Source: Dysidea avara (lineage: Eukaryota; Porifera; Demospongiae; Dictyoceratida; Dysideidae). From it: a stretch of 64,000 nt of DNA. Within the stretch, counting starts at the first letter, position 1; every line of letters begins with the position of its first letter. The DNA lies in assembly GCF_963678975.1 (NCBI RefSeq), contig NC_089275.1, forward strand, positions 1,569,001-1,633,000, given 5' to 3'. A model generated the notes under the pieces. The model was not told where the DNA came from. It saw only the letters and a program-made list of their open reading frames with translations, and ran no database searches. A program made the position numbers and the translations under genes. Below are positions 1 to 12,368 of this stretch, piece after piece.

Positions 1-56
1 GTACTCGGCGCTTGGCCTCGATGCTAATATTAGCATCTCGGCCGCGCGCCTCGTAC
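1..56. repeat. GC-rich hairpin with TAATATTA centre
   Basis: The first 56 bases fold back on themselves. GTAC at each end, GGCGC/GCGCC and GGCC/GGCC pair outside a perfect 18-base palindrome reading GATGCTAATATTAGCATC. It is cut by the window edge, so it may be one end of a longer element. No gene is nearby. Confidence 0.6.
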
Positions 57-114
57 TTTATTTTTCATATAGCACTCGCGGCTATGCTTTAACATATGCT
101 TATAAAAATCCTGT

Positions 115-450
115 AACGTATAATACCAAGAGTAAATAATGGAAGAAAGAGTATCCAACTGCCATATACTGCATCAAAAATGAGCACGTCAAGTAGAGAA
201 GCCATCCTGTAGTGCTATCAAAGTAAGTGTTGAATGAGGTAATAAACACCTTCTAGCTCAGACTGTTTGACTTCAAATCATGCCTGGGCACTTCAAACAG
301 TCTGAGCTAGAAGGTGTTTATTACTTCATTCAACGCTTTCTTTGAAAACACTACAGGATGGCTTCTCTACTTGACGTGCTCATTTTTGATGCAGAATATG
401 GCAGTTGGATACTCTCTCTTCCATTATTTACTCTTGATAATACTATATAC
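115..450. repeat. Long hairpin element, ~155-bp arms
   Basis: Bases about 115-270 reappear inverted at about 292-450, with only scattered mismatches and a loop of about 22 bases. Arm landmarks are CTTCTAGCTCAGACTGTTTG on one side and its complement on the other. This is typical of a foldback miniature transposon, but no clear target duplication was found. It encodes nothing recognisable. Confidence 0.8.
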
Positions 451-3302
451 AGTAAGCAAACATGACACCGTCTAATAAACACGGCACCATAACTTTAATT
501 TACGGAGATCTGGTATGGCTCGCTCATCAGGACACTTGATAAATGGCGAATCAAGTGATATATAGGAGTTTGTGAAGTGACCAAGAGAAAAGGCAGGATA
601 TAGCCTTGTATCGCCAAAATATGCATTCAGATACACAATAAAACAGCAGAAAGCCCTGTTGTTTCATATGTTTTACAATGTAACTCGGTATAATAATTGG
701 TTAGGCACTTACTTCAGGCAGATTCTTAATCAGTAAGTGTTGACACGTAGAATGATATGAAGTCTAAATACATAAACATTGTTGTACTGACAATTTGTCA
801 CTATATACTACAGTAACTGTATTTCAGTAGCATGCATGTATGCAGCTGCACTTAACTGACACCATTAAGCTAAACCCTCAGCAACACTTCACACACCTGC
901 CCAGCACTGTGTTAAAAATGATCAAGATATGCTAATAGAGCAGTCAAGTAACTATTCTAATAGAACAATCAAAGCTATACAGTGTAGCTCCCATCTTTCA
1001 TGATCTTTGCCCTATGGTTAGCTATAGTATTTATATTTTAAAGCATTAGATTTATTGTAATAGCTAATCAAAGTAGCCTTATTAATAGCCTAAATTAAAG
1101 TATCTCAGAGCTTCTAAAATCTCAAAATTTTCTGGAGAAATGTCATCATATCCCTTATTCATCTATGCCTACTTTCAGAAACCCCTTTATAAAAATCGTA
1201 GATCCACCACTGGAATCATATGAAGTTGATCACACATCATCAAGCATCTTGTAACCTCACATAACCCTATGACGTACAGTATCAAAATTGATGGTATTTG
1301 ACTTAGGCCTATATAGTAGTGTAAGACTCAGTCTGGTTCTAGTCAACATTTTATAGTGCAAACCTCCATGATTGCTAACACACACGACTACCATATGCTC
1401 AAAATTTTGCCCAAAATGCTTTCAGAAATTTGCCTAAAATTTCACCCATTGTGCTCTTTCAGTGTTTCCATTACGCTTACATTATGCTAGCAAAATTTGT
1501 TACAGTTATCTTGGAACAATTTAATCAGTGAATGCTCTATTAGAGTATTTCACTATAAAGTGACTGTTCTATTAGAGAGTACCAATCTAAGGAACCATGT
1601 ACAATGCATTTGAGTGCTCTATTGCAGTTTGCAGTTTTCACTTACTGCTCTGTTAGGGAGTATCAATCTATTTTTATGGAATTAAGCTCCATACTTTAAT
1701 TTAAAATATCTACCTAATATGCCAGCGTTATGCTAGAATAGCACTCCAGCCTATTATGTTTTTTATTATGCTGACACAACCCTAAACACTACTTTTATTG
1801 TGCCGTGAAAGTATTGGTCAGGTATTATCAAGCCCAATAGTGCCTTCAGTACAATCCTTAATGCTTCCAAAGGTAGAAAAATATTCAATGGAATTTTCTA
1901 TTGACTGATTTGACTTATGTCTTCAGACAAGCACAACTCAATAATGACAAAGATTATGGGCTCACTTTTTTTCATTGTTAGATGCAACTTCAGCCCGACA
2001 GGTACCTTTAGGCATACAACAGTATGTACTGGATAATATTATACTGTTGTTCTCCTTTGGTGGCAATGCAAGGTTTTGTGGCAGTGTGATGGCTTCTCCA
2101 CAATCACAATAGAAATCACTCATATATTTAGTAGTGACTGGAGTAATCTCCACTCCTTTTTATTTCAATGAATCCCGAATCATCCTTATAAGATGTAATT
2201 GTTGTTATTTGATTGCACACTTTAACATGGCAGTTGAAAATGGTCTCACTGTTTAAAGTCCAACTGTGACATTTGTGAGATCAGTACATACAGTGTTACC
2301 ACTTTTCTCTTAACTTTGATAGTCTCACAAAATGTTGGACAAGAAAAGCTCTAGGAGTGTGATTACACATGTCCCTAGACCTTCCACACATTTGTTGTTA
2401 ACCTTTAAGATCCCTACCATAAGTTATACATTGTTATATACGTAATTACTACAATATTCATTGTATCACGGCTGCTGTACTCCATAGGACCATCAAGCTA
2501 GAAGACTTCACAAACACTTTATAACTAATTAGTGTAGAGCTGCAGCATTTTGAGTTGTGTTATACATAGTTATATTTCTACATTAGTTTATCATACATCA
2601 TTACACAACATGTATAAGGTATACACATTCATACAACACACAGTATATGCTGTACAACACTGTACTGTAATTTGAAACATTAGTAATACAAGATGTTATA
2701 GTTATACACATGTTTTGAATATTAGTGAGTGGACTTTTTTGCCTTAAAATGTAACCAGGAAGGACAGCATCAGACAAAGAATACTTTTCAGTTGTGTTCT
2801 GACACGTAATAATTATTAGTGTTCCACAGTTTTACAACTGGGAGCAATGGGAGTAAAGTTTCTTGATAGCTCGCATGTGCAAGAACAATTGGAGATATTC
2901 AGTACTCAGTAGCAAGATAAATAGGTGGATTAATAGGATGATCCAACTTCAGGAAAATTTATTTAGAATCTGTGCATTTTACTTAAAGCATTATATTGAA
3001 GGCAGCTCTCAAACACTACAAATATAAAAGATCAGAATAGTATAACAGTCATTTACCCTAGCTAAGTGATATTTAGAGCATCTTGATCTTCTAAGTTACA
3101 GAACATACTTATTGTGTTTGATAGAAAGAGTGGATGATAAACAGGAATAAAAATATACAGGAAACTTGATATCTTGCTTAAGGAAATAGTTAACAGTAGT
3201 AGCTAGTCTCTGAACATATTGTATACTAGTTATTTCATGATATTATATGCTTATTAGTTTTATCATGATGCTCAAAGGTTTTGATAAAGATGTATTGTAC
3301 AG
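451..3302. other. Unassigned AT-rich stretch with relics
   Basis: No convincing gene is visible. Copies of the dispersed motif ATACTCTAATAGAACAGTCA occur at about 927-972 and, inverted, at 1,534-1,592 and 1,610-1,660. The stretch 1,398-1,680 is a diverged copy of the left part of the palindromic element at 18,553-19,090. A cysteine-containing open frame on the minus strand (1,962-2,159) lacks a good start and splice sites and is unrecognised. Confidence 0.5.
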
Positions 3303-3747
3303 TAGGGACCCGCCGATTATGCTGGCATAATAATGAGCATAATAGGTACCTGAAAGCATTGAGCATGATGCTAGCATAATGGGCAGAACACTTATGCATT
3401 ACCATAATTTCTTGCTTATAAAAATACACATCACAGAAAAAGATCGATATACTCTAATAGAACAGTCAGAGAAATCAGACAGCTGACTGTTCTATTAGAG
3501 TGTATCGATCTTTTCTGTGACATGCATTTTGACAATCAAGGATTTAGAGTTTGTGCTTCAGCAACTTGCTGTTTTCCCAAAAAAATGCAAATTTACTAGA
3601 AAACATGGGAACTGAGGTATAAATATTGAGCATAATTTGAGCATAATAGGTAAATATTGAGCATAAATTTAAGCATAATAGGCAAAAGTTTGAGCAGTGC
3701 AGCATAGCATAATAGGTAAAATAATGAGCATAATCGGCGGGTCCCTA
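3303..3747. mobile_element. hAT-like miniature element, family 'GATTATGC'
   Basis: The ends are inverted repeats, TAGGGACCCGCCGATTATGC at the left and its complement at the right. They are followed inward by degenerate GCATAATAGG repeats. Total length is 445 bp with no coding capacity. An inner hairpin at 3,431-3,520 carries two opposed copies of the dispersed ATACTCTAATAGAACAGTCA motif. Two relatives in this window (17,951-18,543 and 41,723-42,158) have 8-bp target duplications, which is characteristic of hAT elements. This copy lacks one: the left flank is TTGTACAG and the right flank ACCATGGC. One flank has therefore probably been replaced by rearrangement next to the foldback arm. Confidence 0.75.
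3431..3520. repeat. Inner hairpin with paired motif copies
   Basis: Bases 3,431-3,470 pair with 3,483-3,520. Each arm holds one copy of ATACTCTAATAGAACAGTCA flanked by GATCGAT. It lies in the centre of the hAT-like element. Confidence 0.75.
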
Positions 3748-4017
3748 ACCATGGCCTTTATGAGGGCCGCACCCTTTTTTAAAGCTTGGCTGTTTTTGAT
3801 TAGATATCACTTCTTTTTGTATTTGTATACTACAAAGCCGGCCTATGGCTGGCTTTGGGGCTTTTTTAACCCATGTGTTTTTTTCTTTACCACAGGAAGA
3901 AGAAAAGAACTTAAAGAAGAATTTTAGTACTTCAATTATTTTTGATTTTATTAGTAATTATACAAATTATATACATATATTTATTACATGCTCATTATTC
4001 CCCACAGGATTTTTTTG
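3748..4017 (+). repeat. End module with conserved stem-loop
   Basis: This module also occurs at 12,165-12,429 (minus), 16,935-17,097 (plus, truncated) and, diverged, at 57,060-57,215 (plus). It always sits beside a 31-bp-type array. Its most conserved part is a stem-loop at 3,834-3,856 (AAAGCCGGCC, loop TAT, GGCTGGCTTT) followed by GGGGCTTTTTT. The stem-loop is intact at 12,321-12,343 and recognisable at 57,150-57,180. Confidence 0.7.
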
Positions 4018-6420
4018 CAGCTGATCTCTCTACTGGGTGACTTGAAATGTAGCTGAACTCTCTGTAACAGGTGATTTGTTTGCAGCTAAACTCTCTACAT
4101 GGTGGTGTCTTTATAGCCGAACTCTCTACATGATGGTTTCTTTGTAGCTGAACTCTCTATAAGGTGACTTCGTCTAGCTGAACTCTCTACAGGGTGATTA
4201 TTTTGTAGCTGAACTCTCTGCAGGGTGATTTGTTTGCAGCTGAACTCATTACATGATGGTTTCTTTGTAGCTGAGCTCTCTAAAAGGTGACTTCGTCCAG
4301 TTGATTTCTCTACGGGGTGATTTGTTTCTAGCTGAACTCTCTACAGGTGAATTGTTTGCAGCTAAACTCTCTACATGGTGGTTTCTTTGTAGCTGAACTC
4401 TCTACAAGGTAACTTCTTCTCTACAGGGTGATTTGTTGTAGTTGAATTCTCTACTAGGTGGTTTGTATGAGGCTGAACTCTCTACATGGCGGTTTCTTTG
4501 TAGCTGAACTCTGTACATGATGGTTTCTTTGTAGCTAAACTCTTTACAAGGTGACTTCTTCTAGCTGAACTCTCTACGGGGTAATTACTTTGTAGCTGAA
4601 CTCTCTATATGATGGTTTCTTTGTAAATGAACTCTCTACAAGGTGAATTCTTCTACCTGATCTCTCTACAGGGTGATTTGTTTGTAACTGAACTCTGTAC
4701 AAGTGCGTTTTTGTGGGTGATCTCACTGCAGGTTGATTTGTTTGTAGCTGAACTCACTAAAGGGTGATTTTGCTTGTAGCTGAACTCCTTGCATTGTATC
4801 TAGTTTCTAGCTGATCTCTCTACAGGGTGATTTGTTTGTAGCTGATCTCTCTACAAGTTGATTTGTGTGTAGCTGATCTTTCTACTGGTTGATTTGTTTG
4901 TAGCCGATCTCTCTACAGGGTAATTTGTTTGTAGCTGAACTCTGTACAAGGTGCTTTTTTGTAGGCGATCTCACTGCAGGTTGATTTGTTTGTAGCTGAA
5001 CTCACTAAAGGGTGATTTGCTTGTAGCTGAACTCCTTACATTGTGTCGAGTTTCTAGCTGATCTCTCTACAGAGTGATTTGTTTGTAGCTGAACTCTCTA
5101 TAAGGTGATTTATTTGTAGTTGAACTCCTTACATTGTGTGTAGTTTCTAGCTGATCTCTCTACAGAGTGATTTGTTTGTAATTGATCTCTCTACAAGTTG
5201 ATTTGTGTGTAGCTGATCTCTCTGCAGGTTGATTTGTTTGTAGCCGATCTCTCTATAGGGTAATTTGTTTGTAGCTGAACTCTCTATAAGGTGATTTGTT
5301 TGTAGTTGATCTCTCTGCAGGTTGATTTGTTTTAGCTGAACTCTCTACAGGCTGATTTGTTTGTAGCCGATCTCTCTACAGGGTAATTTGTTTGTAGCTG
5401 AACTCTCTACAAGTTGATATGTGTGTAGCTGATCTCTCTGCAGGTTGATTTGTTTGAAGCCGATCTCTCTACAGGGCAATTTGTTTGTAGCTGATCTCTC
5501 TACAGGGTGATTTTTTTTGTAGCTGACCTCTCTTCAGGGTGATTTGTTTCTAGCTGATCTCTCTACAGGGTGATATTTTGTAGCTGACCTCTCTTCAGGG
5601 TGATTTGTTTCTAGCTGATTGCTCTACAGGTTGATTTGTTTGTAGATGAACTCTCTACAGGGTAATTTGCTTGTAGCTGAACTCCTTACTTTGTGTCTAG
5701 TTTGTAGCTGATCTCTCTACAGGGTGATTTGTTTGTAGCTGATCTCTCTACAAGTTGATTTGTGTGTATATAGCTGATCTCTCTGCATGTTGATTTGTTT
5801 GTAGCCGATCTCTCTACAGGTAATCTGTTTGTAGCTGAACTCTCTATAAGGTGATTTGTTTGTAGCTGATCTCTCTGCAGGTTGACTTGTTTTAGCTGAA
5901 CTCTCTACAGGGTGATTGCTTGTAGCTGAACTCCTTACATTGTGTCTAGTTTCTAGCTGATGTCTCTACAGGGTGATTTTTTGTAGCTGAACTCTCTTCA
6001 GGGTGGTTTGTTTCTAGCTGATCTCTCTACAGGTAGATTTGTGTTGATTTGTTCATTGCTGATCGCTCTAAAGGTAATTGATTTGTTGCAGTTGAACACC
6101 CTGTAAAGTGTTTTGCTTGTAGCTGATCACTCTAAAGGGTAATTTGTTTGTAGCTGAACTCTCTCCACAGTGACTTGTGTGTAGCAGAATTCTGTGTAAC
6201 TGAATTCTCTAGAGAGTGACTTAATTGTAGCTGAATTCTCTACACAGTGCATGACTTGTTTATAGCTGAACTTTCTTCAGTGTGACTTGTAATGTTCTGA
6301 ATCTCTATAGTGGTATATTTGCTTAACTCTCCACATGGTGACTGTCTTCTTGCTGAACTGTCTATAAGATTAACTGTTTGCAGCTGAACTCCCTACAGAA
6401 TAACTTGTGATGTAATAAAA
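4018..6420 (+). repeat. 31-bp minisatellite array, left arm
   Basis: There are roughly 75 head-to-tail units of about 31 bp. Each contains GTAGCTGAACTCTCTACAGG followed by a GTGATTTGTTT-like tail. Two subtypes alternate (GAACTC versus GATCTC), and blocks of four to six units are themselves repeated. The array degenerates towards 6,420, as expected where unequal exchange no longer homogenises the units. Confidence 0.9.
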
Positions 6421-7002
6421 TTCTATAATGGAGTAAATAAATTAACCGAATGCTCTATTAGGGTGACTGTTCTATTAGAATATCTCGATCTCGCATTTGC
6501 TACACGGAGTTGGCTTTTGAATCATAACTCAGTGGTTTGTAATCCGATTCTTCTGTACTACTGCAAGGACTTTCTATGAAGATAATTCCAGCTATACACC
6601 GATTTTCAGCTCATTGCTCTAAGTGGTTTGCCTAGTAGGCGTGAAAACTAATACTTTTTTATTCATAAAAAATCGATCGCGTAATTGTGACACAGGTTGG
6701 GTTTTGTGTCATATCTCCGTGGTCTTTATCTCGATTCCTTTCAAACCACCAAACGGCACTCCTACGATGGTTACTCCATCTACATAGCAATTTTCAACTC
6801 ATTCCATGAAGCGGTTTACCCTGTAGGCGTGACAACAAATCGATCTTGTTTTACGCGAATAATCGGCCATAACTCCTGAACCATTCATCGGATTTGTACC
6901 AAATTTGATGCTAGGATTCGCCTTTCGACTCCCTTTCTGTGTGCCAAATTTCAAGGCGATCGGAGTACGCGTTTGCTTGTTATAGCAATTTTTGCAAGTG
7001 TG

Positions 7003-7060
7003 CGAAAAGACGAAGAAGAAGAAGGAGAAGACGAAGAAGAAGACGAAGAAGAAAAAACGA
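7003..7060 (+). repeat. GAA/GAC microsatellite
   Basis: GAAGAA and GACGAA triplets run through the inner part of the left arm. The matching stretch in the right arm (about 8,590-8,615, as TTC/CTT) is much shorter, so this tract has changed length since the arms formed. Confidence 0.85.
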
Positions 7061-7289
7061 AACTTTGGCAGCTCGTATCTCGGAAATGGCTGGAGCGATT
7101 TCCTTCAAATTTGGAATGTAGACTCCCTTGGCTGGCGGGCAACTGTGTAGCAAATTTGGTTCCAATCAGATAAGTGATCACCGAGATACAAAGGTGTGAA
7201 AATGACGTTTTCGTTCTTCCTGTCAATATACTCACGGTATGGCGCGCCGGCTTCTTGGGCCGCACGACACACTACCGTGTGTCTTGATT

Positions 7290-7373
7290 CTACCTATTAT
7301 GCTAGCATTATGCTCAATGCTTTCAGGTACTTATTATGCTCATAATTATGCCAGCATAATCGGCGGGTCCCTA
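7290..7373 (-). mobile_element. Right-end fragment of hAT-like element
   Basis: The 84 bases ending in GGCGGGTCCCTA match, inverted, the left 80 bases of the element at 3,303-3,747. Only one end is present, and it abuts the inner boundary of the left foldback arm at 7,287. A breakpoint therefore lies at 7,288-7,290. Confidence 0.75.
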
Positions 7374-8301
7374 TCTAGCTGTCTAGTCTAGAACAAGTAC
7401 TCCTCCCAGTCTGCTAGGCATGAAAATATTAAATACCACATTGTTAAAACAACTAGAGGACAGGTGCTATTTTTTAACTAGAGCAGTCACTATTTAGCAC
7501 TTATAGGCTTATAGGTGCTACTTTAACATATTAGGTGTTACCTTAGCACATTAGTTTTAATAGTGCATGTATGCATGCTGATGTACCTGTGGGGACAAAA
7601 AGATCTTTCAAACTTTACGGAATTACTTCTATACAACTATTTGCATTAAACAAATATCTTCTGTGAGATTCAAGAACATTTTACTGACATTCTTGTGATC
7701 TTCATTGTAAGTCAATGACTTTTGTATGCTGCTTGAAATTTCTTTTTATAAAAATGATGTGGATGTGACTGAAACTGTTATAAATCAAGGCTACTGTTCT
7801 GTACCTACAAAAATTGGTCAATTCTCTTCATTGTAGTCTCTTCTTCTTTGGTACTCCCTGCACACTATTGTCGATGTCCATCTTCATGGTGCTTGGCTGC
7901 TATCTTTAACAAGTTTCACTCCCAATAAATCTAGTAAGGTGAAATCTCATTGATGGATATATATATATATATATATACAGTAATCTTTTTAGTATCAGTC
8001 ATTCAATAATATTGCGTAGCAGAATGTGATGGGAATCACATAATATGATAATTGTTTGTTGATCATTTTTCTACAGTGCATATTGCATATAGCCAATTAG
8101 GGTTTAGAAGATTATTAGAAATGTTGAATGAAGAACACTAGCTAGTGATAATGGTACAGTGTTAAAGCTTTGTTTACATTATTGTGATTAATCACATACA
8201 CTACTCATTCTTGGTCACTTGAGATATCAGCTTCATCAGTTGACAGTTACATATAATTGCACTTTCACTAGCATACCACCAATTCTGCATTTGCGTGCAT
8301 G
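7374..8301. other. Foldback core, no gene seen
   Basis: This is the single-copy stretch between the two foldback arms. It has a TA dinucleotide run at about 7,955-7,978. No open frame of interest, no transposase motif and no RNA gene were recognised. Confidence 0.6.
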
Positions 8302-8415
8302 GATCAAGACACACGGTAGTGTGTCGTGCGGCTCAATAAGCCGGCGCGCCACACCCGTGATCAAGACACACGGTAGTGTGTCGTGCGGCTCAAGAAGCCG
8401 GCGCACCACACCCGT
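8302..8415. repeat. Tandem 57-bp duplication
   Basis: There are two copies, starting at 8,302 and 8,359. Each begins GATCAAGACACACGGTAGTG and includes a GC-rich CCGGCGC segment. The left arm has a single copy at its inner edge (about 7,235-7,287). Each unit contains the near-palindrome ACACGGTAGTGTGT. Confidence 0.85.
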
Positions 8416-9214
8416 GAGTATATTGACAGGAAGAACGAAAACGTAATTTTCACACATTTGTATCTCGATGATCACTTATCTGATTGGAACCAAATTTGCT
8501 ACACAGTTGCCCGCCAGCCAAGGGAGTCTACATTCCAAATTTGAAGGAAATCGCTCCAGCCATTTCCGAGATACGAGCTGCCAAAATTTCGTTTTTTTTT
8601 CTTCTTCTTCGTCTTTTCGCACACTTGCAAAAATTGCTATAACAAGCAAACGCGTACTCCGATCGCCTTGAAATTTGGCACACAGAAAGGAAGTCCAAAG
8701 GCGAATCCTAGCATCAAATTTGGTACAAATCCGATGAATGGTTCAGGAGTTATGGCCGATTATTCGCGTAAAACAAGATCGATTTGTTGTCACGCCTACA
8801 GGGTAAACCGCTTCATGGAATGAGTTGAAAATTGCTATGTAGATGGAGTAACCATCGTAGGAGTGCCTTTTGGTGGTTTGAAAGGAATCGAGATAAAGAC
8901 CACGGAGATATGACACAAAACCCAACCTGTGTCACAATTACGCGATCGATTTTTATGAATAAAAAAGTATTAGTTTTCACGCCTACTAGGCAAACCACTT
9001 AGAGCAATGAGCTGAAAATCGGTGTATAGCTGGAATAATCTTAATAGAAAGTCCTTGCAGTAGTACAGAAGAATCCGATTACAAACCACTGAGTTATGAT
9101 TCGAAAGCCAACTCCGTGTAGCAAATGCGAGATCGAGATACTCTAATAGAACAGTCACCCTAATAGAGCATTCGGCTAATTTATTTACTCCATTATAGAA
9201 TTTTATTACATCAC

Positions 9215-12160
9215 AAGTTATTCTGTAGGGAGTTCAGCTGCAAACAGTTAATCTTATAGACAGTTCAGCAAGAAGACAGTCACCATGTGGAGAGTTAAGC
9301 AAATATATCACTATAGAGATTCAGAACATTACAAGTCACACTGAAGAAAGTTCAGCTATAAACAAGTCATGCACTGTGTAGAGAATTCAGCTACAATTAA
9401 GTCATTCTCTAGAGAATTCAGTTACACAGAATTCAGCTACACACAAGTCACTGTGGAGAGAGTTCAGCTACAAACAAAGTACCCTTTAGAGTGATCAGCT
9501 ACAAACAAAACACTTTGCAGGGTGTTCAGCTGCAACAAATCAATTACCTTTAGAGCGATCAGCAATGAACAAATCAACACAAACCTACCTGTAGAGAGAT
9601 CAGCTAGAAACAAATCATCCTGAAGAGAGTTCAGCTACAAAAAATCACCCTGTAGAGACATCAGCTAGAAACTAGACACAATGTAAGGAGTTCAGCTACA
9701 AGCAATCACCCTGTAGAGAGTTCAGCTGAAACAAATCAACCTGCAGAGAGATCAGCTACACACAAATCAACTTGTAGAGAGATCAGCTACAAACAAATCA
9801 CCCTGTAGAGAGATCAGCTAGAAACTACACACAATGTAAGGAGTTCAGCTACAAACAAATCACCCTGTAGAGAGATCAGCTACAAACTAGACACAAAGTA
9901 AGGAGTTCAGCTACAAGTAAATTACCCTGTAGAGAGTTCATCTACAAACAAATCAACCTGTAGAGCAATCAGCTAGAAACAAATCACCCTGAAGAGAGGT
10001 CAGCTACAAAAAATCACCCTGTAGAGAGATCAGCTAGAAATAAATCACCCTGAAGAGAGGTCAGCTACAAAAAAATCACCCTGTAGAGAGATCAGCTACA
10101 AACAAATTACCCTGTAGAGAGATCGGCTACAAACAAATCAGCCTGTAGAGAGTTCAGCTAAAACAAATCAACCTGCAGAGAGATCAACTACAAGCAAATC
10201 ACCTTACAGAGAGTTCAGCTACAAACAAATTACCTTATAGAGAGATCAGCTACAAACAAATCAACCTGCAAAGAGATCAGCTACACACAAATCAACTTGT
10301 AGAGAGATCAACTACAAACAAATCACCCTGTAGAGAGATCAGCTAGAAACTACACACAATGTAAGGAGTTCAGCTACAAATAAATCACCCTGTAGAGAGT
10401 TCAGCTAAAATAAATCAACCTGCAGAGAGATCAGCTACAAACAAATCACCTTTTAGACAGTTCAGCTACAAATAAATTACCTTGTAGAGAGATCGGCTAC
10501 AAACAAATCAACCTGCAGAGAGATCAGCTACACACAATTCAACTTGTAGAGAGATCAGCTACAAACAAATCACCCTGTAGAGAGATCAACTAGAAACTAG
10601 ACACAATGTAAGGAGTTCAGCTACAAGCAAATCACCGTGTAGAGAGTTCAGCTACAAACAAACCAACCTGTAGAGCGATCAGCTAGAAACAAATCACCCT
10701 GAAGAGAGGTCAGCTACAAAAAATCACCCTGTAGAGATATCAGCTAGAAACATATCACCCTGAAGAGAGGTCAACTACAAAAAATCCCCCTGTAGAGAGA
10801 TCAGCTAGAAACAAATCACCCTGAAGAGAGATCAGCTACAAACAAAACACTTTGCAGAGAATTCAGCTACAAACAAATCAGCTTGTAGAGAGATCGGCTG
10901 CAAATTAATCAACCTGCAGATAGATCAGCTACACACAAATCAACTTGTAGAGAGATCAGCTACAAACAAATCACCCTGTAGAGAGATCAGCTAGAAACTA
11001 GATACAATGCAAGGAGTTCAGCAAGGAGTTCAGCTACAAGCAAAATCACCCTTTAGTGAGTTCAGCTACAAACAAATCAACCTGCAGTGAGATCACCCAC
11101 AAAAACGCACTTGTACAGAGTTCAGTTATAAACAAATCACCCTGTAGAGAGATCAGGTAGAAGAATTCACCTTGTAGAGAGTTCAGCAACAAAGAAACCA
11201 CCATGTAGAGAGTTCAGCTGCAAACAAATCACCCAGTAGAAAGATCAGCTAGAAGAAGTTACCTTGTAGAGAGTTCAGTTACAAAGAAACCATCATATAG
11301 AGAGTTCAGCTACAAAGAAATTACCCCGTAGAGAGTTCAGCTAGAAGAAGTCACCTTGTAAAGAGTTCAGCTACAAAGAAACCACCTGCACAGAATTCAA
11401 CTACAAACAAATAACCCTGTATAGAGATCAGCTAGAAGAAGTTACCTTGTAGATAGTTCAGCTGCAACAATTCACCCTGTAGAAAGATCAGCTAGAAGAA
11501 GTCACCTTGTAGAGTGTTCAGTTACAAAGAAACCATCATGTAGAGAGTTCAGCTGCAAACAAATCACTCTGTAGAGTGTTCAGCTACAAAGAAACCGCCA
11601 TGTAGAGAGTTCAGCCTCATACAAACCACCTTGTAGAGAATTCAACTACAACAAATCACCCTGCAGAAAAGAAGTTACCTTGTAGAGAGTTCAGCTACAA
11701 AGAAACCACCATGTAGAGAGTTTAGCTGCAAACAATTCACCTGTAGAGAGTTCAGCTAGAAACAAATCACCCCGTAGAGAGATCAGCTGGACGAAGTCAC
11801 CTTGTAGAGAGTTCAGCTACAAAGAAACCATCATGTAGAGAGTTCAGCTGCAAACAAATCACCCTGCAGAGAGTTCAGCTACAAAAAATCACCCTGTAGA
11901 GAGTTCAGCTAGACGAAGTCACCTTATAGAGAGTTCAGCTACAAAGAAACCATCATGTAGAGAGTTCGGCTACAAAGACACCACCATGTAGAGAGTTTAG
12001 CTGCAAACAAATCACCTGTAGAGAGTTCAGCTAGAAACAAAATACCCTGTAGAGAGACCAGCTAGAAGAGGTTACCTTGTAGAGAGTTCAGCTACAAAGA
12101 AACCATCCTGTATATAGTTCAGCTACATTTCAAGTCACCCAGTAGAGAGATCAGCTGCAA
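9215..12160 (-). repeat. 31-bp minisatellite array, right arm
   Basis: This holds about 90 inverted units of the repeat described for 4,018-6,420, read here as AGAGAGTTCAGCTACAAAC and variants. Near 11,200-12,130 the units shift to a CAAAGAAACCA subtype, mirroring the GGTTTCTTTG subtype at 4,090-4,600 in the left arm. The subtype order thus predates the inversion. Confidence 0.9.
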
Positions 12161-12368
12161 AAAAATATCCTGTGGGGAATAATGGGCATGTAATAAATAT
12201 ATGTATATAATTTGTATAATTACTAATAAAATCAAAAATAATTGAAGTACTAAAATTCTTCTTTAAGTTCTTTTCTTCTTCCTGTAGTAAAGAAAAAAAC
12301 ACATGGGTTAAAAAAGCCCCAAAGCCAGCCATAGGCCGGCTTTGCAGTATACAAATACAAAAAGAAGT

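Larger units (their letters stand above)
3748..7287 (+). repeat. Left arm of giant foldback structure
   Basis: This 3.5-kb block recurs inverted at 8,302-12,429. In order it has an end module (3,748-4,017), a long array of 31-bp repeats (4,018-6,420), one copy pair of the dispersed motif (6,449-6,488) and a unique-looking inner segment (6,489-7,287) that contains a GAA-type microsatellite. Short open frames here (for example 6,697-6,879) recur in the other arm, but they are interrupted, lack homology I recognise and are best read as chance frames in repeated DNA. The design resembles Drosophila foldback (FB) elements, whose terminal inverted repeats are also made of short tandem repeats. Kinship is not shown. 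Confidence 0.8.

Noticed and set aside
1..56. Rolling-circle virus origin-like hairpin (TAATATTA)
   Set aside because: The motif is TAATATTAG, not TAATATTAC. It lies within the paired stem and not in an open loop, and no Rep gene is nearby.
1962..2159. Minus-strand frame with cysteine pairs (YCDCGEAI, STYCCMPKGTC)
   Set aside because: It has no ATG at its start, a stop lies just upstream, and no acceptor or donor fits. No family is recognised.
3697..3927. Hydrophobic open frame shared with 12,250-12,462
   Set aside because: The frame starts inside the hAT-like element and continues into the end module. The shared part is explained by the repeated module, and the truncated third copy cannot encode it.
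4018..6420. CRISPR-like array
   Set aside because: The units are continuous 31-bp tandem repeats without unique spacers, in a eukaryotic context with no cas genes.
6697..7265. Overlapping open frames in the inner foldback arm, repeated at 8,219-9,158
   Set aside because: They mirror each other because the DNA is inverted. Several run through a GAA microsatellite, and none keeps a frame across the differences between arms.
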